Origin: SIG469 sp964384255
Lineage (GTDB): Bacteria; Bacillota; Clostridia; Oscillospirales; Oscillospiraceae
Assembly (NCBI GenBank): GCA_964384255.1
Contig: CAYLKH010000012.1
Coordinates: 1 to 39,968 of the forward strand
DNA: 39,968 bases
Direction: 5' to 3'
Part shown: positions 8,020 to 16,408 of the stretch, piece by piece
How positions within the stretch are numbered: position 1 is the first letter of the stretch
Layout of the letters: every line of letters begins with the position of its first letter
The notes under the pieces: model-generated
What the model saw: the letters and a program-made list of their open reading frames with translations, nothing else
Told to the model about the DNA's origin: nothing
Databases searched by the model: none
Translations under genes and position numbers: made by a program

Positions 8020-8048
8020 TTGAAAAAACAGTGGTGGCATGATAGAAT
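8020..8048 (+). promoter_or_regulatory. Promoter of the pheB-hom-lysC region
   Basis: TTGAAA (8020-8025), 17 bp, TAGAAT (8043-8048): five of six matches in each hexamer. The leader to the GTG at 8103 is about 50 nt; no T-box or riboswitch is visible in it. Confidence 0.75.
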
Positions 8049-8102
8049 GTTAACATCACAAATACAAATGCCCACTGCTTGAAGACGGAAGGAGGCTCAT
8101 CT

Positions 8103-8543
8103 GTGGAAAAACTGCCAAAGTATTATCTGGTTGAAGCCAGAGCTTTGCCGGAAGTTTTTTTGAAGGTTGCGGAAGCGAAGCGCCTTCTGGAAACCGGCGA
8201 GGTCAAAACCATCCATCAGGCAGCTGCCATGACTGGAATAAGCCGCAGCGCGTACTATAAATATCGCGACAGCATAATGCCGTTTCAGGACCTGACAGCG
8301 GGACGCATAATGACATTCCACCTTGTTCTGAAAGACGAGCCGGGGGTTTTGTCATCAATACTGTCGCTGTTTGCCACATCCGGAGCCAATATCCTGACTA
8401 TCAATCAGAGCATACCTTCCAACGGCTGTGCCTCGGTGAGTATTTCGGCCGAAACCAGGTCCATGGAGATATCTATCGAGGAAATGCTTGACAGAATAGG
8501 CAACACCACCGGAGTCGTTAAAGCGGAGATTCCGGGGGGTTGA
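8103..8543 (+). CDS. pheB: ACT domain protein of the PheB/UPF0735 family
   Basis: The 146-residue protein matches UPF0735 in length and layout. An N-terminal helix-turn-helix-like part contains AEAKRLLETGEVKTIHQAAA and GISRSAYYKYRDSI (about residues 22-60). A C-terminal ACT domain begins near TFHLVLKDEPGVLSSIL, a typical amino-acid-binding strand-loop-helix. The start is GTG 8103, with GGAGGC 7 nt upstream; an in-frame TTG at 8079 lies before that site. In Bacillus pheB precedes pheA. Here it precedes homoserine dehydrogenase and aspartate kinase, so it may sense an aspartate-family or aromatic amino acid; the ligand is unknown. Confidence 0.88.
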   Translation: MEKLPKYYLVEARALPEVFLKVAEAKRLLETGEVKTIHQAAAMTGISRSAYYKYRDSIMPFQDLTAGRIMTFHLVLKDEPGVLSSILSLFATSGANILTINQSIPSNGCASVSISAETRSMEISIEEMLDRIGNTTGVVKAEIPGG

Positions 8544-8604
8544 TACGGTGTTGGACCCAAATGCTGTAAGAAAGGAATGCTCTCATAGCATTGTGTTTTA
8601 AATT

Positions 8605-9810
8605 ATGCCTAAAATTGCTGTACTTGGCTATGGGGTGGTCGGCTCCGGAGTTGCAGAAGTAATATACAAAAACGGGCGGACCATATCCGGCAAAATCAGT
8701 GCGGATCTGGAGATCAAATATATCCTTGCCCGGCGAGATTATCCCGGAGATCCATTTGAAAGCCTTATAATCAAAGACTTTTCCATAATCGAAAACGACC
8801 CCGAGGTTGCCATAGTTGCCGAATGTATCGGCGGTTGCGGCGCTGCGTTGGATTATGTTCGCCGTTCGCTGCTGGCGGGAAAAAGCGTCGTCACTTCAAA
8901 TAAAGAGCTTATCGCGGAGCATGGCTTTGAGCTGCTGGCTATAGCCAGAGAACGAAACCTCAATCTCCTGTTCGAAGCCAGTGTTGGCGGCGGAATACCT
9001 ATTCTGCGTCCGCTGAATCAATGCTTGGCGGCCAACGAGCTTTCCGAGGTTTACGGTATCCTTAACGGGACCACCAACTACATTCTTTCCAAGATGATAC
9101 GCCAGGGGCTGCCCTTTGACCAGGTTTTGAAGGATGCTCAGCAGAAGGGATATGCCGAAGCCGATCCAACAGCAGATATCGAAGGATTCGATGCCTGCCG
9201 CAAAATATGCATCCTGGCGGCCCTTTCCTTCGGCAGGCATGTTTATCCCCGCCAGGTCAAAACTACCGGAATAACCGCCATTACCGCTGACGATATCGCT
9301 TTTGCTGCGGCAGCCGGGATGAAGGTCAAACTGCTGGGGCGGGCTATGCTGGGCGGCGAAGGCAAGCTGGTCATATATGTTGCGCCGCACATGATGGACC
9401 AGGAAAACCAGCTGGCCAATGTTGAGGACGTGTTTAACGCCATAATCGTCAAGGGCGATGCCATAGGAGATGTTATGTTTTATGGCAAGGGCGCGGGAAA
9501 ACTGCCCACGGCATCGGCTGTGGTTGCAGACCTGATCGATGCCAGCAAACACATCAATGCCAGAAAATATATATTCTGGGAAGAAGGCAGCGAGGATTAT
9601 ATTGCAGATCCGGACGCCCTGCCAATGAGATGGTTTGTCCGTGCCGCAATGACCGAGGAAGAGGCAAGGTCGCGTTTTGGCAAAATAACAGTTATCCCTC
9701 ACCAGGTCGAGGGTCAGACGGGCTTTATTACCGAAGCTGTCAGCAGGCACGGACTTGACGCTGCTGCCGCAGGATGCCGGATCCTGTCTGCGATCAGCGT
9801 ATTAGATTAG
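8605..9810 (+). CDS. hom: Homoserine dehydrogenase
   Basis: The enzyme reduces aspartate semialdehyde to homoserine with NAD(P)H, on the path to threonine and methionine. Seen in the 401-residue protein: the Rossmann motif GYGVVGSG (residues 8-15), EASVGGGIPI, NGTTNYIL and the substrate/catalytic block YAEADPTADIEGFDACRK. The C-terminal 60 residues look like a reduced ACT domain and the protein is about 30 residues shorter than Bacillus Hom, so feedback control may differ or involve the ACT protein upstream. The start is unambiguous by homology and because TAA lies in frame 6 bp upstream, but no Shine-Dalgarno sits at normal distance; AAAGGA is about 30 nt upstream with a small hairpin between. 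Confidence 0.95.
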   Translation: MPKIAVLGYGVVGSGVAEVIYKNGRTISGKISADLEIKYILARRDYPGDPFESLIIKDFSIIENDPEVAIVAECIGGCGAALDYVRRSLLAGKSVVTSNKELIAEHGFELLAIARERNLNLLFEASVGGGIPILRPLNQCLAANELSEVYGILNGTTNYILSKMIRQGLPFDQVLKDAQQKGYAEADPTADIEGFDACRKICILAALSFGRHVYPRQVKTTGITAITADDIAFAAAAGMKVKLLGRAMLGGEGKLVIYVAPHMMDQENQLANVEDVFNAIIVKGDAIGDVMFYGKGAGKLPTASAVVADLIDASKHINARKYIFWEEGSEDYIADPDALPMRWFVRAAMTEEEARSRFGKITVIPHQVEGQTGFITEAVSRHGLDAAAAGCRILSAISVLD

Positions 9811-9966
9811 CTCCGATCTGCTTATTGGTCATTCAGATGACCTCTGATCAAATCACCGGTTATGGGGATGGAATATATTATACTGGTGGCTGCTTGATCT
9901 CCGGGAATACCGGCCCTTGTGTATGCGGTCACATCGAATTCCAAACAAGGAAGGATTGATACAAAA

Positions 9967-11181
9967 ATGGGACTGATAGTCCAGAAGTTCGGCGGATCAT
10001 CGGTGGCTAACGCAGAGCGGGTCAACCACGTTGCCGAAATCATTACCAACACCTACAAGGCCGGCAACCAGGTGGTCGTCGTGCTTTCCGCACAGGGAGA
10101 TACGACTGATGACCTTATTGAAAAGGCCAATGAAATAAACCCCGGCGCTTCCAAACGCGAGCTGGATATGCTGCTTTCTACCGGAGAACAGATCTCTGTT
10201 GCCCTTATGGCTATGGCGATCGGGAAAATGGGATTTCCGGTGGTCTCCCTGACCGGCTGGCAGGTGGGCATGGAAACCAGCTCTCAATACGGCAATGCCA
10301 GGATCAAAAGAGTGGCGGGTTCCCGTATTCAGGAAGAGCTTGACCGCAACAGAATAGTTCTGGTCTGCGGATTCCAGGGGATCAACAAATACGACGATAT
10401 CACGACCCTTGGCCGCGGCGGCTCAGACACAACGGCCGTTGCCCTGGCCGTTGCTCTTAAGGCTGACCTGTGCCAGATATATACCGACGTTGACGGCGTT
10501 TACACTGCCGACCCCAGAAAGGTCAAAGGAGCCAAAAAGCTGGACGAGATCACTCACGACGAAATGCTGGAGCTGGCTACCCTGGGCGCAAAGGTGCTTC
10601 ACAACAGATCCGTCGAAATGGCGAAAACATACAATATGAACCTGGAGGTGCTTTCCAGCTTTTCCGGAAAGCCCGGTACCATAGTCAAGGAGGACGCAAA
10701 ATTGGAAAAGACTCACGTAAGCGGCGTTGCCTGCGATAAGAACATAGCCCGTATTGCTCTGGTTGGGCTGGAAGATAAGCCCGGTATTGCCTATCGCATT
10801 TTCTCACTGCTGGCAAAGGAAAAGATCAATGTCGATATCATCCTCCAATCCATAGGCCGTAACGATAAGAAGGACATCAGCTTCACTGTCGAGAAGGAAA
10901 ACCTTGAAGAGGCCGCCAGGATCCTTGAGGAAAAGAGGCACCTCATCGGCTTTGACCATATCAATACCACCGACTCCATTGCCAAGGTCAGCATAGTCGG
11001 CGCCGGTATGGCCAACAACTCCGGCGTAGCGTCCCTGATGTTTGAAGCGCTGTACGAGGCTGACATCAATATCCACATGATATCTACCAGCGAGATCAAG
11101 GTATCTGTCCTTATCGACCTGGATGACGCAGACCGTGCCATGCAGGTGGTACACGACAAGTTTTTTAACATAATGAACTAA
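9967..11181 (+). CDS. lysC: Aspartate kinase
   Basis: The enzyme phosphorylates aspartate, the first committed step toward lysine, threonine, methionine and diaminopimelate. The 404-residue protein opens MGLIVQKFGGSSVAN with the KFGGSS kinase motif and has TLGRGGSDTTA near residue 150. The C-terminal third holds two ACT domains (ALVGLEDKPGIAYRIF and VSIVGAGMANNSGVA), so allosteric control by lysine or threonine is expected. The start is ATG 9967, with AAGGAAGG about 11 nt upstream; the frame opens further upstream but without homology. It lies 156 bp after hom, and no lysine riboswitch is visible in that gap. Confidence 0.96.
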   Translation: MGLIVQKFGGSSVANAERVNHVAEIITNTYKAGNQVVVVLSAQGDTTDDLIEKANEINPGASKRELDMLLSTGEQISVALMAMAIGKMGFPVVSLTGWQVGMETSSQYGNARIKRVAGSRIQEELDRNRIVLVCGFQGINKYDDITTLGRGGSDTTAVALAVALKADLCQIYTDVDGVYTADPRKVKGAKKLDEITHDEMLELATLGAKVLHNRSVEMAKTYNMNLEVLSSFSGKPGTIVKEDAKLEKTHVSGVACDKNIARIALVGLEDKPGIAYRIFSLLAKEKINVDIILQSIGRNDKKDISFTVEKENLEEAARILEEKRHLIGFDHINTTDSIAKVSIVGAGMANNSGVASLMFEALYEADINIHMISTSEIKVSVLIDLDDADRAMQVVHDKFFNIMN

Positions 11182-11200
11182 GGCCTGCCGGCCTGTTTAA

Positions 11201-11238
11201 AGCCCCGATTTTGGTTTTTCAAAATCGGGGCTTTTTTT
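11201..11238 (+). terminator. Terminator between lysC and ftsH (convergent)
   Basis: A 12-bp stem AGCCCCGATTTT / AAAATCGGGGCT ends in a run of Ts (11232-11238). Read on the minus strand the same stem is followed only by TTTAAA, so it may also stop ftsH transcripts less efficiently. Confidence 0.9.
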
Positions 11239-11309
11239 GACAATGTTTTTAATAGATAAGGGATGACAGATCAGGTACGGATGGAAAACAGCGGTTTTAT
11301 ACACAGTAT

Positions 11310-13124
11310 CTATTCGCCAATAAACGCCATCATTTCGTCGCCGGTTATGGTTTCTTTTTGCAGGAGGAAGAGAGATATTTCGTCCAGCAGGCCCCGGTTG
11401 CTGCGAAGCAGGTCAAGGGCCTTGTTATAGCAGCTTTCCAGCAGCCGGACGATCTCGCTGTCTGCCTCGGCAGCAGTAGCCTGAGCGCAGGTCATCATTG
11501 TCCCGCCGTCCAGATACTGGTTGCCTTCTTCGCTCAGGGCCATAAGACCAAACCTGTCTGACATACCGTATTGAGTTATCATCCTCCGGCCCAGCTCGGT
11601 GGCTTTTTGAATATCGTTGGCCGCGCCAGTGGTTTGAGTTCCAAAAACCAGCTGTTCAGCTGCCCGCCCGCCCAGAAGAGTAGTTAGCTCGGTAAGCAGC
11701 TCTTCTTTTGAAGCAAGAAAACGTTCCTCTTCGGGCATTTGCATGGTATAGCCCAGAGCGCCGGAGGTATGAGGGACAATAGTGATTTTTGCCACAGGCT
11801 TTGAATGCTTTTGCAGTGCGGCAACAAGGGCGTGACCGACCTCGTGATAAGAAACTATCCGTTTTTCGGTTTCGGTCAGGACAGTACCTTTTTTCTCGCT
11901 GCCTGCAATCACCAGCTCGAAAGCGGCCATCAGGTCCTCCTGGTTAACGGCATTTCGGCCAAACCGAACGGCACGAAGCGCGGCCTCGTTGACCAGATTC
12001 GCCAGGTCGGCACCAACGGCACCGGCAGTGGCCTGAGCTATCTTTTCCAGGTCGACATCCTCGGAAAGACGAATGTTGCGGGTATGGACCTGGAGAGTTT
12101 TAAGCCGCCCGGAGAAATTTGGTCGATCAACTGTGATCCGGCGGTCAAAGCGGCCTGCCCGCAAAAGAGCCTTGTCGAGAGTTTCCGGCCGATTCGTGGC
12201 GGCCAGGATAACAACACCCTTGGACGAATCGAAACCGTCGATCTCGGCCAGCAGCTGATTGAGAGTCTGCTCCCGCTCGTCATTGCCGCCGTATTTTGAA
12301 TCGCGGCTTTTGCCAATGGCATCGATCTCGTCGATAAAGATTATGCAGGGAGCCTGCTTTGATGCCTGTTGAAACAGGTCACGGACCCGGGACGCGCCTA
12401 CGCCAACGAACATTTCTACAAAGTCCGATCCGGAGATAAAGAAAAACGGCACATTGGCTTCGCCTGCTACAGCCTTTGCCAGCAGAGTTTTTCCGGTTCC
12501 GGGAGAACCAACCAGCAAAGCTCCCTTGGGCAGTTTGGCGCCGATCTGGGCGTATTTCTGAGGATTATGAAGAAAGTCGATTATCTCTTGCAGACTTTCC
12601 TTGGCCTCGTCCTGACCGGCCACGTCGTCAAAGGTAACGCCGGTCTGCTTTTCAACATATACCTTTGCGCGGCTTTGACCAAAAGACATGGTGCCGCCCA
12701 TTTTTTTTGAAACGTTTTTTGTCAAAAACGAAAACAGCAGGCACATGACGGCGATGGGAATAATATAGGCCAGAATGATCGACACAAGCGGTGAGGTCTG
12801 CTCTTCGGTACGCCGGTAAAACTCTACATTGTTGTTCAAAAGCACGGTGGTCAGCTGAGGATCGTCTACCAGCCCGGTGTAATAGACGATCAATTCGTCG
12901 CCGGGGAGTATCATCAGTCGATCGGACTGGATCTCCACCGTTTTTACCTGGCCTGATTGGACCATGCTGATAAACTCGTCGTAGCTTATCTCTTCCATCA
13001 GCGATGTTTTGTAGGAGCTGATAAGAGAATTGAACAATACGGTTATTATAAGCGCGGCTACCAGGAAAGGGATCAGCGTTTTATAGCTGCTTTTGTTGTC
13101 GGACGAATTATTCTTTTTATCCAT
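11310..13124 (-). CDS. ftsH: ATP-dependent zinc metalloprotease FtsH
   Basis: FtsH is a membrane-anchored AAA+ protease that extracts and degrades membrane and short-lived cytosolic proteins as a hexamer. In the 604-residue protein: TM1 about 16-36, an extracytoplasmic segment, TM2 about 112-134, Walker A GSPGTGKT (206-213), Walker B IIFIDE (261-266), the second region of homology near GRFDRR, and the zinc site HEVGH (427-431; the common form is HEAGH). The third zinc ligand region, TTGAANDI, is present. GGAGAG precedes the ATG. It ends close after the catalytic domain and lacks the long tail seen in some family members. It is divergent from rlmB. Confidence 0.95.
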   Translation of the reverse strand: MDKKNNSSDNKSSYKTLIPFLVAALIITVLFNSLISSYKTSLMEEISYDEFISMVQSGQVKTVEIQSDRLMILPGDELIVYYTGLVDDPQLTTVLLNNNVEFYRRTEEQTSPLVSIILAYIIPIAVMCLLFSFLTKNVSKKMGGTMSFGQSRAKVYVEKQTGVTFDDVAGQDEAKESLQEIIDFLHNPQKYAQIGAKLPKGALLVGSPGTGKTLLAKAVAGEANVPFFFISGSDFVEMFVGVGASRVRDLFQQASKQAPCIIFIDEIDAIGKSRDSKYGGNDEREQTLNQLLAEIDGFDSSKGVVILAATNRPETLDKALLRAGRFDRRITVDRPNFSGRLKTLQVHTRNIRLSEDVDLEKIAQATAGAVGADLANLVNEAALRAVRFGRNAVNQEDLMAAFELVIAGSEKKGTVLTETEKRIVSYHEVGHALVAALQKHSKPVAKITIVPHTSGALGYTMQMPEEERFLASKEELLTELTTLLGGRAAEQLVFGTQTTGAANDIQKATELGRRMITQYGMSDRFGLMALSEEGNQYLDGGTMMTCAQATAAEADSEIVRLLESCYNKALDLLRSNRGLLDEISLFLLQKETITGDEMMAFIGE

Positions 13125-13241
13125 GAAATACTCTCCAGTTCATATTTGCACTTATGGTATATTATGCGCCGCCCCGGTTGGTTAATGAGCTATTTACATA
13201 TTGTAAATTTTTTGTTTCGACTATATTTTCATATCTTGCAC

Positions 13242-13271
13242 TTGCTCTGCAACATGATGCTGTGCTATAAT
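13242..13271 (+). promoter_or_regulatory. Putative promoter of rlmB
   Basis: A perfect -10 TATAAT (13266-13271) with a weak -35 TTGCTC (13242-13247) at 18 bp. The ATG is 45 bp downstream. Confidence 0.5.
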
Positions 13272-13315
13272 GGATTGACATAATATTTAAATGTACAAAA
13301 TCGGAGTTTTGAAAA

Positions 13316-14131
13316 ATGGATAAAAAGAGAAGACCTGCCGCCTACCGCGAAGGCAGAGGTGTCAGCGATGATACAGCCAGACCAATTGAAGCCTTTGACG
13401 ACGATGTGATCGAAGGCCGCAACGCCATAATCGAGGCCCTTCGTGCCGGACGTCCCATCGATAAGGTATATATCGCCAAGGGCGAAACCGACAAAAACCT
13501 GTCGTACATTGCTTCCAGAGCCAAAGAGGTCGGAGCCGCAGTGGTGGAAGCTGACAGAAGAAAGCTCGACGCTATGAGCCGCACCAAGGCTCATCAGGGA
13601 GTAGTAGCCGTTGTAGCTGCTCATGAATATGTCACTGTTGACGACATAATCCAAAACGCTGCCAGCAAGGGCGAAAAGCCGCTGATTGTTGTTTGCGACG
13701 AACTGAGCGACCCCCATAATCTGGGGGCCATTATCCGTACTGCTGAATGTGCCGGGGCGCACGGAGTAATAATCCCCAAGCGCCGAAGCGCCGGACTCAC
13801 CGCTATTGTGGCAAAGGCATCGGCAGGCGCTTTGGAGCATATGCCCATAGCGAAGGTATCCAACATTTCTGCCACTTTGGACCAGCTTAAAAAGAACGGG
13901 GTCTGGGTATTCGGAGCTACCGCCGGTGGCGAAACCTCCCTTTATAAGGCAGATCTGAAGGATGCTGCCGCCATCGTGATCGGCTCCGAGGGTGACGGCA
14001 TGAGCCGCCTGGTAGAGGAAAACTGCGATTTTAAGGTCAGCATCCCCATGAAGGGGAAAATATCCTCACTAAACGCCTCGGCAGCGGCGGCAATACTGCT
14101 TTATGAAGCTGTAAGGCAGAGGAACGGTTGA
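13316..14131 (+). CDS. rlmB: 23S rRNA 2'-O-ribose methyltransferase (RlmB/TrmH family)
   Basis: SpoU-class enzymes use S-adenosylmethionine to methylate a ribose 2'-OH, here most likely a conserved guanosine of 23S rRNA. The 271-residue protein has a short basic N-terminal extension, an L30e-like substrate-binding domain (VIEGRNAIIEALRAGR onward) and the trefoil-knot SpoU domain with all three motifs: DPHNLGAIIRTAECAGAHG, IVIGSEGDGMSRLV and SIPMKGKISSLNASAAAAI. CGGAG precedes the ATG. The next gene starts 23 bp downstream on the same strand, so the two are likely cotranscribed. Confidence 0.93.
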   Translation: MDKKRRPAAYREGRGVSDDTARPIEAFDDDVIEGRNAIIEALRAGRPIDKVYIAKGETDKNLSYIASRAKEVGAAVVEADRRKLDAMSRTKAHQGVVAVVAAHEYVTVDDIIQNAASKGEKPLIVVCDELSDPHNLGAIIRTAECAGAHGVIIPKRRSAGLTAIVAKASAGALEHMPIAKVSNISATLDQLKKNGVWVFGATAGGETSLYKADLKDAAAIVIGSEGDGMSRLVEENCDFKVSIPMKGKISSLNASAAAAILLYEAVRQRNG

Positions 14132-14154
14132 CATAATATTAAGGTGGATGAGCT

Positions 14155-16266
14155 GTGAGCAACGAGAATAACAACGAATTTGAAGCCCGTGGCAAGGGCT
14201 TCGACCTTGAAGATATAATCGCAGAATTTTCTTCATACTCTGATAAGTCAGATAACCAGCAGGAGGAAGTGGGCGAGGTCCAGCCCGTCGAGCCTGAGCA
14301 GCTTAAGGAACCTCAGGAGAAACGACTAAAAGAAGAGCCTGAGCCGGAAAAAGACATTGACGACGATCATTATGAGTCAGAGTTCCACCAGGACGAACCG
14401 AACCTTTCAGAGATACTTTCCATGGAGATGGCTCTGGACGAAAGCGAGGGCGATATTACTGCCGATCCCTTTGAACCTCTGCCTCCTGACGAAGAAAGAA
14501 AGGTATGGACCTGGGAAGGGGAATCGGTCGAGCCTATTCCCGACGGCGGACACGAGCAAAGCGTGGGAGAGGATTCCAAAAAGGCGGCCAGAGTCCGGAA
14601 CAAATGGAACCAGAGGTCCGGCGAAGCAACTGCTCGGGAAGACAGTCTGCCTTTGCCCGAAGCGCTTAAAAAATATTCCCGGGCGGTCAAATTTATCTGG
14701 CCGCGCCTGTTTCCTGCCTTTATCCTTTGCCTGCCTTCGGTTTACATAACTGTTTGTCATGCTTTTGCGCCCCAACTGCTGTTTGGGCTGAGCAACGCTG
14801 TTTTGAAATGGATACTTGTGGCCCTTAACCTGGCGGTCATGCTGATGTGCTTCGAGGTCCCTGCCCGGGGAGTTATGTCGGCGATAAAGCTTAAGCCGGG
14901 AATTGAAACCGGCGTGACGCTGGTCACCGCTGTGGTCATTGCCGACGCCATAGTGTTCGATCCGGCCAGCGGGCTGCCATATTGTGCGATCACGACTCTG
15001 GGCGTGTTTTTTGCCCAATGGTCAGCATATTTTAACCAAAGCGCTATCAGGCGCAGCCTGCGAACTGCCCTGAATAAGGAACAGCCATACATCATCGTAA
15101 GGCAGGACGACGGTTACGAAGACGGCACGGCGTTTTTCAAAACCAAAGGGGACACGGACGGCTTTGTTGCCATAACTGAATCTGAGGACTGCTGCGCTGT
15201 TGCCATGAATTATTATATTCCTATCCTGACGGTTGCTTCTTTGGCGCTGAGCTTCCTGTGTACATATTTCAAGGAAGCGAACTTCCTCCGTTGCCTGGCT
15301 GCCTGTATGTGCGCGGGTCTTCCGCTGGGAGGAGCGCTGAGTTTTGCGTTGCCTTATTCCATGCTGGCAAAGCGGCTGTCATCGCTGGGAGCCGCTGTGG
15401 GAGGATGGCTGGGCGCTGTAGCGCTTAGCGGCAAAGGCTCAATAATCGTTACCGACACAGATCTGTTCCCCAACAATACTCTCAAGCTGGAAGGGCTGAA
15501 AATATTCGGCAGCTTCGAGGTCAATCGGGTAGTGGGATATACTACGGCGCTGATAGTGGCGTCCGGTTCCTGCCTTGCGGATATATTCAAAACTACTCTG
15601 GAAAACGAAAGAGGCTCCATGCCTTATATAGATACCTTCCAGACTTATGAGGGCGGCGGCCTTGGCGCAGAGATAAACGGAGATCTTGTGCTTGTGGGGT
15701 CAGCGAATTTTATGACGCTGATGGGTATAAAAATCGCTCAGGGCAGCAAGATACGTACCGGCGTGTACGTGGCGATTAACGGCGAGATAGCGGGCCTGTT
15801 TTCGGTCGTTTATCGTCCGGCAAAGTCCATAGCCTATACCCTTGGCTCCATGCTCAGGACCAAAAAGCTGGAGATAATTATGGCGGTCAGGGACTTTAAC
15901 ATAACCCCCAGCATGATCAGCCGCAGTTTTAAGGTCAATTGCGACCAGATAGAGTTCCCGACCGTTGAGCAGCGGGTGGACCTGAGCGAGCCGGATACCA
16001 TCAGACCCGGTGAGAAGGCTGCTGTGGTCACCCATGAAGGGCTTCCTGCCTTTGGCGACGCTGTGGTTGGCGGAAGAAATCTGAGAAAAACCGCCATCAC
16101 CAACACGGCGCTGAGCCTGGTTGGCGGCGCGGCAGGTCTGCTTTTGATGTTCTACCTCATATTTATGGGAGCCGCAACTCCTACAGTTGCGGGATATGTG
16201 CTGATTTATGTCCTGGCGTGGGTCCTGCCTGTGCTGCTGATCTCTAGCTGGGCAAAAAAATATTGA
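14155..16266 (+). CDS. P-type-ATPase-like membrane protein lacking catalytic motifs
   Basis: The 703-residue protein starts with an acidic, disordered-looking cytoplasmic region (1-170), followed by about eight hydrophobic helices placed as in heavy-metal P-type ATPases (near 182-202, 212-232, 250-268, 274-292, 354-372, 378-402, 650-671, 676-697). CAGLPLGGALSF (386-397) sits where the CPC metal-site helix belongs. The nucleotide/phosphorylation region is recognisable (GGLGAEINGDLVLVGSANFM; TGVYVAINGEIAGLF), but the phosphorylated DKTGT is replaced by DTDLF (434-438), the TGD motif by AVRDF, GDGxND is absent, and the actuator domain is reduced to about 55 residues without TGE. It cannot pump by the normal cycle. 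The GTG start has AGGTGG upstream. Function unknown; possibly a scaffold or sensor. Confidence 0.75.
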   Translation: MSNENNNEFEARGKGFDLEDIIAEFSSYSDKSDNQQEEVGEVQPVEPEQLKEPQEKRLKEEPEPEKDIDDDHYESEFHQDEPNLSEILSMEMALDESEGDITADPFEPLPPDEERKVWTWEGESVEPIPDGGHEQSVGEDSKKAARVRNKWNQRSGEATAREDSLPLPEALKKYSRAVKFIWPRLFPAFILCLPSVYITVCHAFAPQLLFGLSNAVLKWILVALNLAVMLMCFEVPARGVMSAIKLKPGIETGVTLVTAVVIADAIVFDPASGLPYCAITTLGVFFAQWSAYFNQSAIRRSLRTALNKEQPYIIVRQDDGYEDGTAFFKTKGDTDGFVAITESEDCCAVAMNYYIPILTVASLALSFLCTYFKEANFLRCLAACMCAGLPLGGALSFALPYSMLAKRLSSLGAAVGGWLGAVALSGKGSIIVTDTDLFPNNTLKLEGLKIFGSFEVNRVVGYTTALIVASGSCLADIFKTTLENERGSMPYIDTFQTYEGGGLGAEINGDLVLVGSANFMTLMGIKIAQGSKIRTGVYVAINGEIAGLFSVVYRPAKSIAYTLGSMLRTKKLEIIMAVRDFNITPSMISRSFKVNCDQIEFPTVEQRVDLSEPDTIRPGEKAAVVTHEGLPAFGDAVVGGRNLRKTAITNTALSLVGGAAGLLLMFYLIFMGAATPTVAGYVLIYVLAWVLPVLLISSWAKKY

Positions 16267-16276
16267 AATGAAGACT

Positions 16277-16317
16277 AAAATGCGCTGAATTCGTCCTCTG
16301 GACGTTCAGCGCATTTT
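16277..16317. terminator. Bidirectional intrinsic terminator
   Basis: A 13-bp outer stem (16277-16289 with 16305-16317) and a 5-bp inner stem CGTCC / GGACG form one long hairpin, flanked by As on the left and Ts on the right. It serves the upstream plus-strand gene and, in reverse, gpmI. Confidence 0.85.
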
Positions 16318-16408
16318 TGTTATTTCAGGGTTCAGTGTTCGTGGCGAAAGTTTTTGAGTCGTTCGGTAGATGCTGTAAGGGGGCAGAACTTCCCCGTGCG
16401 ACACTAAA

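Noticed and set aside
9811..9966. Possible lysine riboswitch or T-box before lysC
   Set aside because: The gap is only 156 bp and shows neither the T-box GGTGGnACCGCG core nor a terminator hairpin.
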